Assembly: GCA_950295325.1 (NCBI GenBank)
Contig: OX485808.1
Span: 41,934,527 to 41,998,526, forward strand
DNA: 64,000 nt
Reading direction: 5' to 3'
From: Polytrichum commune
Taxonomy: Eukaryota; Streptophyta; Polytrichopsida; Polytrichales; Polytrichaceae
Shown: positions 44,430-57,526 of the stretch, one piece after another
How the letters are laid out: every line of letters starts with the position of its first letter
Position numbering within the stretch: position 1 is the first letter of the stretch
Notes under the pieces: model-generated
Databases searched by the model: none
The model's input: the letters and a program-made list of their open reading frames with translations, nothing else
Told to the model about the DNA's origin: nothing
Translations under genes and position numbers: made by a program

Positions 44430-46981
44430 TCATGAGAAATGCCCACTACATGCACTATCATGGCAAACTGCCAATGTTGAGGGGGCCTCGATCTCCGACA
44501 CATATCGTCGTAAGATCCCATCCATTCCCTCGTGAATAATCTATGCCCTATGACCGTGTAATGTCGACTATTCACTCTAACCTTTCTCCTATCCTCTTTT
44601 GTCCTATCCCCAGTCAACTGTTGAGTCGTAAGGAATTCGACGATGCCCGAGTACCAATCCGCCCTAGCTGTGACCAAGAAAAAGTTGTCGTCCCTCAAAC
44701 TGTCATCCACTGGACTGCCGCCCGCCTCATCAAACAACCTTGATAAATGATCGGCTTGCAAGTGCATACGACCAGGTTTATACTCAACAGTATAGTCGAA
44801 CTCCTCTAATAGTAGCACCCATCTAGCCAACCTACCACTCAACTCCGCCTTGTTGACCAAAAACTTGATCGCCATGTGATCAACGAAGAAAACTACTGGA
44901 TTACACACAAGGTAATGGCGAAATTTCTTGACCAAGAAGACCATGGCCAAGCACTCCCTCTCCGTGGTAGAATAATTCCTCTCTGCCGGTGTCAACTGTC
45001 GATTTGTATAGGCTACATGTTGATCCTTCTCTTTTTCTCCCGTCACTTGACATAATGCACTACCTACAGCTACTGAGCTAGCATCACAAAACACATGGAA
45101 ATGTTTTCCCCAGTCCGGTGGCACCAACACCGGATAGGTGCTCAATGTATCCCTCAATTCCTCGAATGCCCTTTGGCAAACCTCTGTCCATTCAAACCTA
45201 CAATCATTTTTAAGCAACTGAGTAATGAGAACTACTATCTTAGAAAAATTAGGAATCAACTCTTTATACCAACCCACATGTCCTAACAACTTGGCTATAC
45301 CCTTCGCGTTCGTAGGAGTAGGCAATTCATCAATCACCGTAATCTTGTCGGGATCCGGTTTTCCCCCTTTCTCACTTATCACATAACCCAATAGGACTCC
45401 TTTGTGAACACCCAAGAATGTCTTATCCGGGTTCAACGCCAACCTCATCTGTATACACCTAACCAATGCCTCCCGCACACATCCTATATGTTGACTAGAA
45501 TTTGACTGAGTGTTAAAATCGTCGATGAAGATTGTCATGGATTTGTATAGCAAGTCGGTGAAGATATACATGACGAGCCTCTGAAACGTGGCCGGAGCGT
45601 TATACAAACCAAATGGCATGACCACCCACACAAATGTGCCCCATAGAGTAGTAAAGGCCGTCTTGTGAACATCTTGTAATGCTATGGCGATTTGGTTATA
45701 ACACGCATAACCATCCATGAACATATAGCGAGCATGCCCTGCTACCTCCTCTAAAAGAAGAGTGATGAATGGTAGAGGAAAATGATCCTTTTGTGTGTAA
45801 GTATTTAGTTTCCTATAATCCACACACACCCTCAACTTCCAATTATTTTTCTTCACCAAGACCATCGGAGAGACCCAATCCGTAATCTCCACCGGCTTAA
45901 TAAACCCGGCCTTCAACAGTCTCTCTAATTCCGCCTTAACCAACAATTATAGTCGTGGGTTCATCATTCTCTCTTTTTGCCTAATTGGCCTAGCACCCGA
46001 AATCAAGGGAATGGGATGTTCTACCATCTCTCTAGGAATCCCTTTAAGCTCATCATATGACCAAGCAAAGGTGTCACTAAATTCATCCACCAATTCGCTA
46101 TATTCTTTAATTTCCTTCTCGTCCAACTTAGATCCCATCTTCATTTGTCTAGCCTTCCCATTCCGTATCGTCACATCCACGTACTTCCAATCCGCTTTCA
46201 ACACATGAGTTTGTTCATCCTTGTTCCTATACCAATCCGGTGGAACCTTAGAATAATTCTTGACATCCTGTCCAACTATTATCCCCGTCGATGTAGTCTT
46301 GAAGTGCAGTGGCTCTTCCAACTTCTCAGCTTCCATAATAGCCTCATCGTCCTAAGTTCCATCCACATGTACTAAACTAACGTCACTCTCTTCCATACCA
46401 TCTACCCAAGGTGTCAATCCTCCTAAAATCCACTCTTCTTCGGTGAGTACCTCACATGGTTTTAACAAGGAATATTCTTCGCCCCTAGAACTAATAATGT
46501 CATCGTTTAAATATGCATGGTGAGACGTCACCATTACATCAAACTCCGACTCCGGATAATCCCTCAACCACTGTGCATACTCCCCATCATCCCCATAATG
46601 ATAGAAACTAGGACCTAAACCACCCGATCCTAAATCTATAACTTTATCATGACCACCCGAGTGGACCATTCCTACCAATGCCTCGCCATCCTTGTCGTCC
46701 TCTCTGTCCTCAACTTCATCCTCCGATGATGAGGAGATCTCCTTTCTCACCCAACCACCTAATGACCCTATGGAAACCTTGATCCTATTATCTTTAGGAC
46801 CATAAGTAATGGAAGGTTTGGCTCCTCCCCACTTTACAATGGCCTCCGACATTCTCAACCATGGTCTACCTAACAAAATAGGAAATATGTCTTTGTTAGA
46901 ATGCATCTTGATGACATGGAAAGTAACCACATACTCCTCCCCTCCGGTGCTAATCCTACAATCTTTAATCATTCCCAAGGG
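44276..46981 (-). pseudogene. Ty3/gypsy protease end, reverse transcriptase and RNase H
   Basis: One frame broken by in-frame stops at 46,352-46,354 and 45,947-45,949, then by a frameshift before integrase. It begins with the C-terminal part of the protease (ILLGRPWLR). The polymerase core shows VCVDYRKLN, MPFGLYNAPATFQ and the FIDD catalytic box (IFIDDF). The RNase H part shows HVFCDASS, TERECLAM and FFVDH. The overall order is that of a plant Ty3/gypsy pol. Confidence 0.8.
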
Positions 46982-49294
46982 CACATCCTGGATTTGTGTT
47001 GAGTGTCAACATTATCAATCACAAGCAAGCACCAACGGTACTAACAAATTGAGACAGACCTAGTAAGCATCACCGAAATGGAGAGAGAGAGCTCGGGAAT
47101 GGAACGCCGAAGGAAGTCGGAGTTCGGCCATGGAGTTCGGCCACGGGTTTAGGTCCCCATACCACGGAGTTACGAGGAAGACGCGCGGTCTTAGGCGCCC
47201 TTACCCACGGTAGTAGGGCACCATCGGCTTAAGTAAGGAAAACTTAGAAATTATAGAGGATATATTAAGGGGGTATTAAGGGAGGTATTAAAGGTGTATT
47301 AAGGGGAGTATTAGAGGTATATTAAGGGGTGTATTAGGAGGGTATAAGGGTATATTAAGATATAGGATTTTTAGGATATTGAAGAGACATAATTATGTAT
47401 TAGGATTTTAATTGAGGATGAATGACTATCCAAGGAAGCATGATTATGGAATAGATAGAATGTAGGATTTTGAGGAGGTATGATTATGGAATATGTGGGA
47501 ATTTTGGGACATTAAGTTCAAGAGACATTATGAAGACACTAAGGGGAATATAGGACTATGGTACATTCTACTAGTATGTCCTAATTACAAATGATCGGAA
47601 TCAAATCAATCAATATAAAGATTTGATTTGATCCTCAAAAAAGAATTTAGAATGTAACTACAACAAGGATATAGTAGAATCTTAGGAATACGAACATTAA
47701 AGTGGTAAAACGGTTACAACCGTTTATGTTAGATATCATCTACATGTGTCGTAGATAGATAATGATCTAGGAAAGTGAAGATTAACAACCACTCTAAATA
47801 TAGATTTAGGTTAGGAAGAAAAGACTATATAAGGGAAGCATTTTTAGGAGATTAACACCTCATTTTCTACACAACGAAGTTATCATAAATTTGAGTGTCA
47901 AAAACACTTGAGTTTCTTTGTATCTCTCCTCTCGGAGCTCTTTTGCAATACAATATCTTTTCCACAAATGCGTGTGACATTTTTTCTTTTTCTTTTCTCA
48001 AGTCGAACTACGAGTTGTCAATTGGTACTTGTGACTCAAGAGATTATTAAACGAGAGAAGAGTAGGTGCTTTGAGAAAGAACTCAAAGTATTAGTGCGAG
48101 GGTGAGAACAAAGCGCTCAAGAAGAGTTGGAGTATCAATGGAACTTTGAGAGTAGTTGTTGTGAGTAGTAACGACAATTTGACTTGAACGTCGGAATTAT
48201 GATTGACTCTCTAATGTGGAACTTATCATTGAACTCCTCAAAAGGGAATTGTAAATATACATGTGATTGAATGATTGAAGAATTATATGCATGATATGAT
48301 TAAAGAAAAACCACTTAACGATTACAAACTCCTTCAAAAGAGGAGGAGCTTATTATTGAAAACTACACAATTGGCTTATAAGTATTATACATATTATACT
48401 ACATATTGATTGTTGAACTTATGATTGACAAGAATGATGAAGACATTAATTCACATCAAAGTTTGAATACATATGAATGAAGTAATATTGATATAAGATA
48501 TTCTACTTACTATAATTGTTATTGGAACTTCTTTCTTTAAGTTTCTTTGTGAGTTGTTGGATATCATTATAATTTGAAGGATTATTTATTCAAGAGAAGA
48601 TCTCTCTCTCTCTCTCTCTCTTGAGTAAACTCAAGAGAGATAGGTTTACTTCTCGTCATCAAGAAACACTTTGTAGTAAAAGTGCTTTTTTATTTAAGAT
48701 ACTTTGTGAGTTGTTGGATGTCATTACAAGTGAAGGATCAACTATCGAAGACAAGAGTTCTCTCTCTTGAGTAACTCAAGAGAGTTATAATTACTATCGT
48801 CATCAAGAAACACTTTGAAGTTAAACGTGACATTGCAAAACAATCAATGATGTGTTCATGAAATTTCAACTATTATATGTATACATGTCAAGTTACAATA
48901 TTATAAGTAGTAACACTTGAGCTTAAAAAGGAAGACTCAAGAATATTAGATCTTCTTCATCATTATAAGTTTACTAACATTTGTATGATTGATGTTTATG
49001 AACTACGAACCTTAAGGATTCATATAACTTATTAAAACTATATTATTATTAAGGATATTGTTACACCTCTTGAAGCTTTCTTTACATCTAACGGTTCTTA
49101 TTATCAATGATGCCTTATATTGAGAATAATAATTAAGATAATGAGATTGTGTTCAATCCGATAAATATATTCATATCATAAGGAGAAGAGAAGAATTATT
49201 AATTTGAGACCGAGCATATTAATGAGACACGGTAGTTCTCAAATGAATATAAATTTACGTGATGTCTCACCGTGAGTCTTCTTGAGCTAAATTG
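46982..49294. mobile_element. 2.3-kb insertion splitting the retroelement protease
   Basis: The protease reading stops at about 49,300 and resumes at 46,981. CAAGGG is present at both edges (46,976-46,981 and 49,295-49,300), fitting a 6-bp target duplication, although the rejoined frame is off by one. The insert is AT-rich, with stepwise 'AGGGGTATTAAGG' repeats near 47,260-47,350 and TC-repeats at 48,600-48,620. It has no gene that I can support. Alternative ends with TG/CA (TGTTGAGTG at 46,997) cannot be excluded. Confidence 0.5.
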
Positions 49295-50001
49295 CAAGGG
49301 AACAACCCACGGTGTGCATCATTTTGATTCGCCATGTTGATGATGAAAGGTGATAGACCCGTAAGACTAAGACCCAACCTCTTCATGGTGTGCTCCGGTA
49401 AGATGTTTAGACCACTACCTCCATCCACTAACGCATTGGGAACCACTTTGTCCACCACCATAACCTCAATTTCAATTGCCTTGACATCACGCCCTCCTCC
49501 TTGCAATTGAACTCTAGCGGCCACCCTAGTCTTCACCTTCCTGGTCCTCCTATTCACCGGCATTCCCTCCTTGAGAGTCTTACGAGCCATAGGTGATATC
49601 TCCAACAATTGTCCAAAGGTAATGTCGGCCTTAAGTGAGCTAAGATCGGCCCATAAATCATAGCCACTTGACTTTTTCACCTTCACATTACTAACACCAT
49701 CAAATTCATCCAAGGGAATTCCCGGTCCTTTCCATTCTTCCACCTCACTACCTTCTAAATTATGAATGACATTAGGCCTCTTCCTATATTGGAGAATTAC
49801 ATTTTCTCTCTCTAGTGCCTCAGTGGCTCTCCTAACTGTCCTAGCTGCCTTCTCTAAATCTAACAATTCAGGAGCCTCTCCCGAAGAATCCTCCTCCTGT
49901 GGTTCCACGTCTTCCTCTCGTGGAAGGCTTCCTCTCATAGTCCTAGTGGTGACCGCTAATGCCGGCGCCTCATGAATGACCTCATCATCTAAACTTCTCA
50001 A
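49295..50001 (-). pseudogene. Ty3/gypsy protease, N-terminal part
   Basis: Acidic linker followed by an aspartic protease start: VPNALVDGGSGLNILP carries the active-site Asp in the DGGSG form common in plant Ty3/gypsy elements. The protein is cut soon after MANQNDA by the insertion at 46,982-49,294. Confidence 0.75.
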
Positions 50002-50031
50002 CTCATAGGTGATGGCATTAGTGTGTAGAGG

Positions 50032-51927
50032 TCATTGACCTTGTTCCTCACCAACCCCCATTTGAAAAGGAATGGACTCATCATGATGTGGCTTCACTAC
50101 ACCCTCCGTGAACCTGACATCCTGAGAATTGGACGGACCCGGATCCATGGGAGGAGCTTGCCTCCTATTGTTGAAATTCTGTGGGACCCCTTGCCTATTT
50201 TGAATCGGGATGTATCCGTTTGTCGTTTGCAATCCCGATGGAGGATGAAAAGTTTGCCTCGCATTCCCATGGTCATAGTACAAATTCGGTGCCTAATCTC
50301 ATTCGGTGGTCCACCTTGTGGCCTCGCTCCCCTCATATTGTCCCTAACGTGTTGCTGTGGATTGGCCACCGGGTTGGGCATGCTAATGATCTTATCCGGT
50401 TGACGACACTCGTCCGAAGGATGGTTTCCCCCATAATTACTACAACCATAACTTGTCCCTCGGACCAACATTGACCTTGTGCATGACATCTCCCACAAAA
50501 AGGATGGAACTCCTTCCTCTCCACATTTTGACCACTTTGTCCTCTAGGACGAGGTCCCCTATTGTTACCCTGTCCATACTGAATTTGTTCTTGACCTCTT
50601 TGGTTTTGTGGAGGTGGATTACCGTTCATTCTTTGATCCCGGTTTGGTTCATTCCTACAAAACTGACGAGTGTGACCCGGTTGGCCACACTGAACACACC
50701 ACAATCCCAAGGCATGTCTACCCGACTCAACTTGGGGAAGAGGACCAGGTTGTTGGCTCCTAACCATCAATGACATTTGATCCGTAAGACTCTGCATTTG
50801 CTTAATCATAGCCTTTTGGAATCCAACTGACTAACTCCCAACCTCTTCTCCACTTCTTCAAGATGAGGATCTATTCTAGGGGTCGGCAATGCTAACAGTG
50901 GTGTCGGTTCTCTAACCGCCAAGGCACGTAGACCTATGTCAATGAGAGCGTATGGAGTTTGACTCCCATACTTACCTTGCTCTGCTTCCACCATTCTTGG
51001 CCGAATGGGGATGAATTGAGGGATCGATTCATCCTCCCTTCTCCACAATCTCTCATGATCCATATCTAGATTCTCCATATCTCTAGCCGCCCTCTTGGCA
51101 TCCGCCAAGGTTTGAGGACTCCTCTCAAGAACACCCCTAATTGTTCCCGACTTAAAGAAACCTTGAATGAATAATTGTTTTAGTGTGTCATCATTGAGCA
51201 TGGTGCCCACAAATCGTGTACACACTAAATCAAACCTCCTAATGTAAGCCGAAATCTCCTCTTCCCTTCCTTGCTTCAACGAAGCCAATGCTCTCAAGGT
51301 CGTGCTTTGGCCAACATCTGGCCTAAATTCATTGAGAAACTCCCTTTGCAATTGCTCCCAGTCTCTAAAATGTCCTTCGGCATGGTCTCTATACCACTCG
51401 TAGGCCTTACCCTCTAAGGTGGTCGGGAACCAAACCAACCAATACCCCTGATTAGTCACAAGAAAACTAGCCAACTTGTCAATGGACCTCTCCATATGCC
51501 TAGATGGATCCTCATCTTTAGTAACATAAAACTTAGGGAGGTGGGATGGCATGTCCACCGCCGCTAAGCCTTGTGGAACCACAATTGGTAGACCTCTCGG
51601 CCTAACCAATGGGTCAATGGGATCCACCGGTGGTATGGGCCCGTCTCCGCCTCCTGCTTGAGCCATGTCGACTAGTGTGTCTTCCTCTAACTCCCTATCA
51701 ACCTCTACAGGAATCTTCTCCTTGATTGGTTCGGTTTGCAGTGGCGTATCCTCACTTGATTTGGAGGAAATAGCTTCCTCCTCCAATTGAGTAGGTTCTT
51801 CTAAATTTTCTAACATAGGACTAACAATGGGCTCCAAATTCAAACAACTCTCTAGTTTAACTTTGATGAACAACCGCGACCAACGCCTTTCTGTTGATTT
51901 TTTGTTGATCCGGACGCAAAATTTCTA
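50032..51927 (-). pseudogene. Ty3/gypsy gag
   Basis: The capsid-like region (50,806-51,873) shows YEWYRDHAEG, LQREFLNEFRP and LASLKQGREEEISAYIRRF, typical of retrotransposon gag. A zinc knuckle CVQCGQPGHTRQFC follows in another frame near 50,690, then a Gln/Pro/Gly-rich stretch. At least two frameshifts split the polyprotein. Upstream (to 51,927) the leader ends at the CTAGTGTT direct repeat that marks the MULE-like insertion. Confidence 0.75.
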
Positions 51928-51935
51928 CTAGTGTT

Positions 51936-54900
51936 TCATCAGACAACGATGACAGTCCTCGCAGATCCACGCCTTTCGTTCCTAGTCCACCCAACCATTA
52001 TGTTTGGTCGAAATCTCCTGTAGTTGTTTCAGATAAGTGTCCTCCATTGCAACCGCCTTCTTCATGTGTGTGCGTCAGTATCGTAGACTGTTTGCCAAGG
52101 AAGAAGAATCTCCTAAAGAAGCTTGACTACAGTTCCATTAGACATGAGAGAGTTGAGTACTTGCCTGCAATATTTAACGGTGATGTCATGTTTGAGTTGC
52201 TTCTTGCCGGTACTTCAGCCTCACAGACGCAAGCAAAATCTATGCAGGGCATGGATAAACGATACGATGGTCATGTTTGGACCAAAACCATCACGACCAA
52301 CATCACTAATGATATGGGTCTCTCTTTTCGGTTCTCAAGTTGTGTCAGTCACTTGCGGTGTGAGAATAAGGAGTGTGCCTACTTGACCCGTGAGCATCGC
52401 ATCTTCGAAGTGAATGAGACAGAGTTTGACGGATGTACCTTGCAATCATTTGTTGTTGGCCAGGGTCCTCCCAAAGATTCAACTCTGGTTTGCAAGGTGT
52501 GTAAGGAACCTCCCGCTTGTCTTGCCACTTGTAGAGCTAAGATCTATTATGTCTCGGGCAAGCGTAACAACACCCGTGTTTGCATCCACCTTGAAACCCA
52601 TGAGCATCCTGTTAAAGTTGGCGACTATAGAGATACGAAGGTCAAAATTAGTAGCTTCATCAAAGATCAGATCGAGAAGACTCCACATGCCACGAAGAAT
52701 GCAGTTGTGTTGGAAGCAAGTAAGATGCTTGTTGGCAACTACTTGTTGAGGTCCGAGGACGATCCGCCGAAGACGCTTACTTTTGAGGAACTCGTTCCGG
52801 TGCTTGACCGATGCAAGGACATGGCCTCGCCCAACATCCGGAACAAGGTCGTCACCTTTAGATACTTGAGGAGGTATGGCGTGATGGATAGCATTACCAA
52901 GTTGCGGGGTCTCAGCAACTGGGCTTTTGTGCAAAAGAACATGTTTCCCGGTCAAGGTGCAGAGCTTGACAAGGTCTTCGTGTTCAAGATGTCGGAGGTG
53001 GGGCCTGGAAGTGGGGTGGACTTGGTGAAGCGAATGCAGCCCGAGGGGGACCTCGAGAATGATTGGATAATGTTCGACCACGTCAAACAGGTGAGGCAGT
53101 GGACCACCATGGCTTGTCATGTTTACGACTCGACTTATTGCCGTGTGATGACCATCGCATGTTGTGACATGCAATCCGAGGATATTGATGCGCAGATGGT
53201 GTTCTGGAAAAACCTCAACGCAGTGATGGAGAGACATGGCGTCAAAAGGCCTTACTTCAAAGGATTCATGGCGGACAGTGCGCAAGCAAACTAGAATGTT
53301 GTCCGGGTTGTGTACGGGAACGGCAAGAAGGAGGATCGCATGGACGATCGAGAGAGGACTTGTCAGTTTCATTGGACCCAATCCATGTTGAAATACACGG
53401 ACAAACACATCGCTGAAAACATGAGGGAACAACACGTGAAGATGTGCCACCAGTATAGGACGGCACGGACGCTAGCCGAGGCCGAGAGTCTTTACCATGG
53501 GTTGAGGGCTTGGTGGGTATCCGCTGGGGCCGTGACTGAAAAAGCGTTGAGTAAGTTGGAGTTGTGGCTTGCCTTTTGGCACTTCCGCTATCGCCAATGG
53601 GGTGGATTTATGATAGGGGTAAGCTCATTCGATTTTTGCCATGAACATCAATCCGGACTTTGAAGGGTCATATAGTTTTGAATTTTATGTTAACTTGACC
53701 TCGCATGCGATGCCCAAAAATTCACAGAGGTAGAACTTGCGGAGATGCCGTCTTGCAACCTTGCGGAGACTGTCCACAACAAGTGGCTTCAAGCATCTGA
53801 CAACAATGGCGGTGATCTTTACGTCGCCACGGTGGATGAATATATCCGGGCATTCCTACAGGTCGTCAATTACTACCAGTACTTGAAGGGCGACGTGGGC
53901 GGGACTGGACTGAGCAAAAAGGAGCTAAGGCTGCGGATGGCGGAACGTAGGGCCCAGAAAATAGGTGACCCTAAGGTCCTCCAGGACCCCATGCTAGACA
54001 TGCCCGGAGCTGACGAGTTCTGTACACGCGACCCTCACATGGCGGGAGAGGAAGTGTTTGGCTCGATGAAGCGGAAGCTAGACCTGCCCCTTGGAGCTGA
54101 TGAAGAATCGCACAGGCCTGATAAGGTCAACTTCTCACATCCCCGTGGCACTGGTAGGGCTGTCAGGACTCGTTCCACTCACATGCCAATAATTCTTGAA
54201 GAGGAAGATTCCGATGTCCAGGAAATTGCACCCCGGCGCCACATGCCAACGATGTCATCCCGTCCCCCACCCCCGAGGGACGGATCCGGCACGTCTCTGC
54301 AGTCGAGGAGACTAGGGTGAACGTGAAGGAGTGGCACATCGCTCGGTTGCCAAAAACTTTTGCCAAATGTTGTTGGGCCCATAGAGCTGTCACCAAAAAG
54401 AAGTGTACTGAGAGAATCGTAAGGGGTGCGAAATCAACCCCCGCCCCTACGTACACCGGTCTATGGCACAACACTAGGAGGAATGTGAAGGAGTCCATAG
54501 AGTTCTTATTATGCTCAGATGATATCGAGAGGTGCGTCAAGGGTAGGAGGCGCAAATGGGTCGTTCAATACTCTGCGCAGCAGGAGAGACCAAGCATTCT
54601 GGATGTTTGGCCAGTGAAACTTGGTACAAACCTCAAGCAATGTGAGATCTTGGCCCTCGAAGCGGCCGGATTCCAACTGCCGCAGAAAGTGCCGGTCTCG
54701 CCAATAAGGCTCTTTTCCATAGCCCCGTCTCCGGCAAATCTAGACTCCGTGCTGGTGCCCGCGGATGCGGACAGGTATCCTAGGAAGAAAGAAGGGAAGA
54801 TCGTCAAGCGCACTGTAAGCCCTAAACCCCCACCATTATGCGTCGTAGTCCTGATGGGGGTCTAAAACTTACATGGACTCCATTGACCCCGTGAACCATT

Positions 54901-54967
54901 GGAACTTAAGCCCCCTCCCATTGATAATTTGGTGTACTGAACACCTTTTTATTATTAATTGAGACCG
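51936..54967 (+). pseudogene. MULE-like transposase with zinc finger, inserted in the retroelement
   Basis: The open frame runs from about 51,936 (no ATG found) to 53,294, where TAG replaces a Trp codon in ADSAQAN(W)N. It continues to a donor GGG|GTAAGC (53,619), resumes near 53,730 (ELAEMPSCNLAETVHNKW), shifts frame near 54,290, and ends at a donor ACT|GTAAGC with no downstream exon. A Cys/His cluster (CENKEC, CKVC, CRAKI, CIHLETHEH) looks like the WRKY-GCM1-type finger found in MULE transposases, and the ADSAQAN region matches their core. Direct repeats CTAGTGTT (51,928-51,935 and 54,968-54,975) flank the piece. No terminal inverted repeat was seen. Confidence 0.6.
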
Positions 54968-54975
54968 CTAGTGTT

Positions 54976-56473
54976 CACAAACACATAGGTCACCTCCTCA
55001 CACAAAGCAACACTCAAAATGTATCATTCTAACCTAATGACTACTCCCTTATGCTAATGCTACCATTATCTCTAGCTTATAATCCACCCTCTTTAAGTAT
55101 GCCCAGTACCCATCTCCTATGCTGGAGCCACCCTCGATCCTCTTCCTTGTAGGCATTGCTAGTTCTTCATAAATGACCAGCTCTGATTCCCTTACCCCGT
55201 TGTTAGGTCTGTGAATTAGCTACTGGCCGCCCTGGGCCCGATCCATGTGGCAACTTCGGTGAGACAGTGACTGGTAATCCTCGGCAGTCCAGTATTCGGG
55301 GATACCTTCAACCTGCGGGCAATCGGTTAGCAATCGGCCGCCTCCCTCGTCGCTCTTCCAGCAGGTGCCCTTGGGCACCTTACCTTCTCGTTCCGGGGCC
55401 CTGTAACTATAAGCTCTTTAGGCCAACTGCTAGCTCCTCGCTGCTCCTCCGTTCACGAGAGGAGCGGTTGCTTGCCCAACCCAACCCCCTTGCAATGCAG
55501 CCTAGCGGCTGCGGTAGCAACTACTGGCCATTCACCCCTGGTTTCAAATCTTACCTGACGGAGCCAACAATCAAGGGCACCTACACTGCCTGGCAGCGAG
55601 ATTTATCTTGAGCTCATCACCCAACGTCGATCAATGCAGACCCTGAAGTGCAGCCCCCCAGAATTCCTCAGTGTTTCATTGAACTTCCCCTCTGTTTTGG
55701 CCCAATCAATGCCTCTGAATCCCCAAATCTCACTCCCCGCTCAACCACCCAGTCTGCCCCGCGCTGCTTCTCATATTACTCCTCCAGTTACGGTATGGGC
55801 CCGAAGTCGGTGGCCTCCACCTTCGGTGACCTGCTCCAAGCTCGCATTCAGATGTGTTGAGGCCCCTCCGAGTCCCCAATCCTTCCTAAATCCTGCTTCA
55901 GCGCCTTAATCCCACTCGATTCACTCACCCTTCGGCGTCTGAGCTCCCTGCACCCCTGATTTGAACTCCAACCTCGGCCTGAGGGAGCATCGACAACCAC
56001 CAGTGGCCTCGAAGCTCGCTGTTTTTCGGCAGAGCTCTCACATTTTTCCCCCAAAACCATGGGCTCTCTCAACTCTCCCCCCAACCTGCGAGCTTTCTTC
56101 CTCCGCCGAACCTCTGGACCCCTCACCTCCGAAATTCCCGAAGCCTCATCTCCGAACCCAAAGACACCCCCCTTGAATGGCCAGTGCTCAACCCTTTTAC
56201 TAACAATAAAACCCCGCCCCCAAGGCCTCAGGCCCTTCAATTTTAACCTGCCCCTACTGCCTTCTAAGCAAATCCTTTAGTCTACCTTAATTAATGTCGA
56301 CCATCTCCAACCAACACAAGAAAACACTCCATACTACCCTAAAGCCTAATCTCAATCCAAAGCTGTGGCTTGCACTCTTTTTAGTTTTTGAATAGCAATC
56401 ATAATTTAACAAATCAAGTCCTAACAACCCTTTAAGTGTTAACAACACACATGAGCACTGTTTTGGGCTCATA
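54976..56473 (-). repeat. Leader and LTR-like sequence of the Ty3/gypsy element
   Basis: On the minus strand it starts TATGAGCCCAAAACAGTGCT at about 56,473 and continues with the family block AAAAAGAGTG...GATTAGGCTTTAGG. The GC-richer middle (55,200-56,200) has overlapping open frames but no recognisable domain. Confidence 0.5.
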
Positions 56474-56584
56474 CGCACCGCAACCTGTCCAAACCCTCAG
56501 CAGAGGCTATCCATGGGCTCTTCGGACTCCCTCAAAGCTCGACTCCGCTCGGTCACGATGATTCCTCACCCTGGCCATGGCGGC

Positions 56585-57526
56585 TGTGAGCCCAAAATTG
56601 ATGCCTACATTGGTTGTTAACACTTGTAAAACATTACAAGTGGTGTTTTGGTGATTTATGATTATTCACAAAAATATAAAAAGAATGAAGCTTGAAGAAA
56701 TCTTAATTTGAATCATTAGGCTTTTGTGAAGTGGATTTAAGTAGGAGAAGGACAAACCTTGGTAAAGTGTGGTAGGTAGAAAGCCAAGGTTAGTTAAATG
56801 TTTGAATTAGGATCCTTGTTGATCATTTGAAGGAGGAAGGCTTAGGAGATAGGATAAAAACCTACAAAGTAGGAGGAAATCTCGAGGGCTTATCGTGAGC
56901 CTTGAGGGTGCTCACCCCCTCAAACTCACTATATAATCCCTCATTCTTCCCTCACTCATCCTCTCTTTCCTTCGTGCTCCTTGGCACTCCACGTGTTATA
57001 AGTGTGGGTGCGTGGGAAGCAAGATACGAGCACGTGTGTGTGCATGGATGTAAGGTTAGGAGCCAAGGCTAGTTGGCCTTAAAGAGGGCTTGACCTCTTG
57101 TTAATAATAGTTGAACGTGAATGATCTAAAGTTCAATTTATGGCTTTGTTTGAATACTTGGATTTACATTGATTAGCCTTATACTTATGCGGATGTGCAA
57201 AGTATCTTATTGGAGCATTTAGTTTTGTTGGACTTCATATGAGTTCACGTTATGATATTAGGAATTGAATGTGATTCTTAAAGCCATCACCCGGACTAGG
57301 ACGCTAAAGGGTGGTGGATTTGGCCTCACACTAACCCCAAAAGTTCAGTTGCAAAGACTAATGACCATGTGAGATGTGTAGTTAGTTTTTTGGTTACAAA
57401 CAAAACCCAGGGAAACACTCAGGGAAGACTTAGAAGGTGACTTTTAGATCATCTAGGTGTCTTAAATGGGTTTGCTTAGGGAAATTACCGAGTTATTACA
57501 CTTGTAATTCCGGTTTGCAGCTCACA
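56585..57526 (+). repeat. LTR, plus orientation
   Basis: Begins TGTGAGCCCAAAATTGATGC and ends GCTCACA, with 7-bp terminal inverted repeats, 942 bp long. It contains the family block TATGATTATTCAC(A)AAAA...AAAAAGAATGAAG seen in reverse at 1,330-1,400. No target duplication or internal genes are visible. It lies about 110 bp from an oppositely oriented LTR start. Confidence 0.6.

Larger units (their letters stand above)
42661..56473 (-). mobile_element. Broken Ty3/gypsy retroelement, minus strand
   Basis: Order from high to low coordinate: LTR-like start at about 56,473 (TATGAGCCCAAAACAGTG), leader to 54,976, an inserted MULE-like gene, gag, protease (cut by a 2.3-kb insert), reverse transcriptase, RNase H, integrase, and a second LTR start at 43,351 (TGTGAGCCCAAATGAGG). 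Gag, pol and integrase lie in different frames with several stops, so the copy is dead. The distal LTR ends are not clearly resolved. Confidence 0.7.

Noticed and set aside
55267-56280. Open frames in the GC-rich part of the retroelement leader
   Set aside because: Several frames are open at once and none shows a domain; composition explains them.
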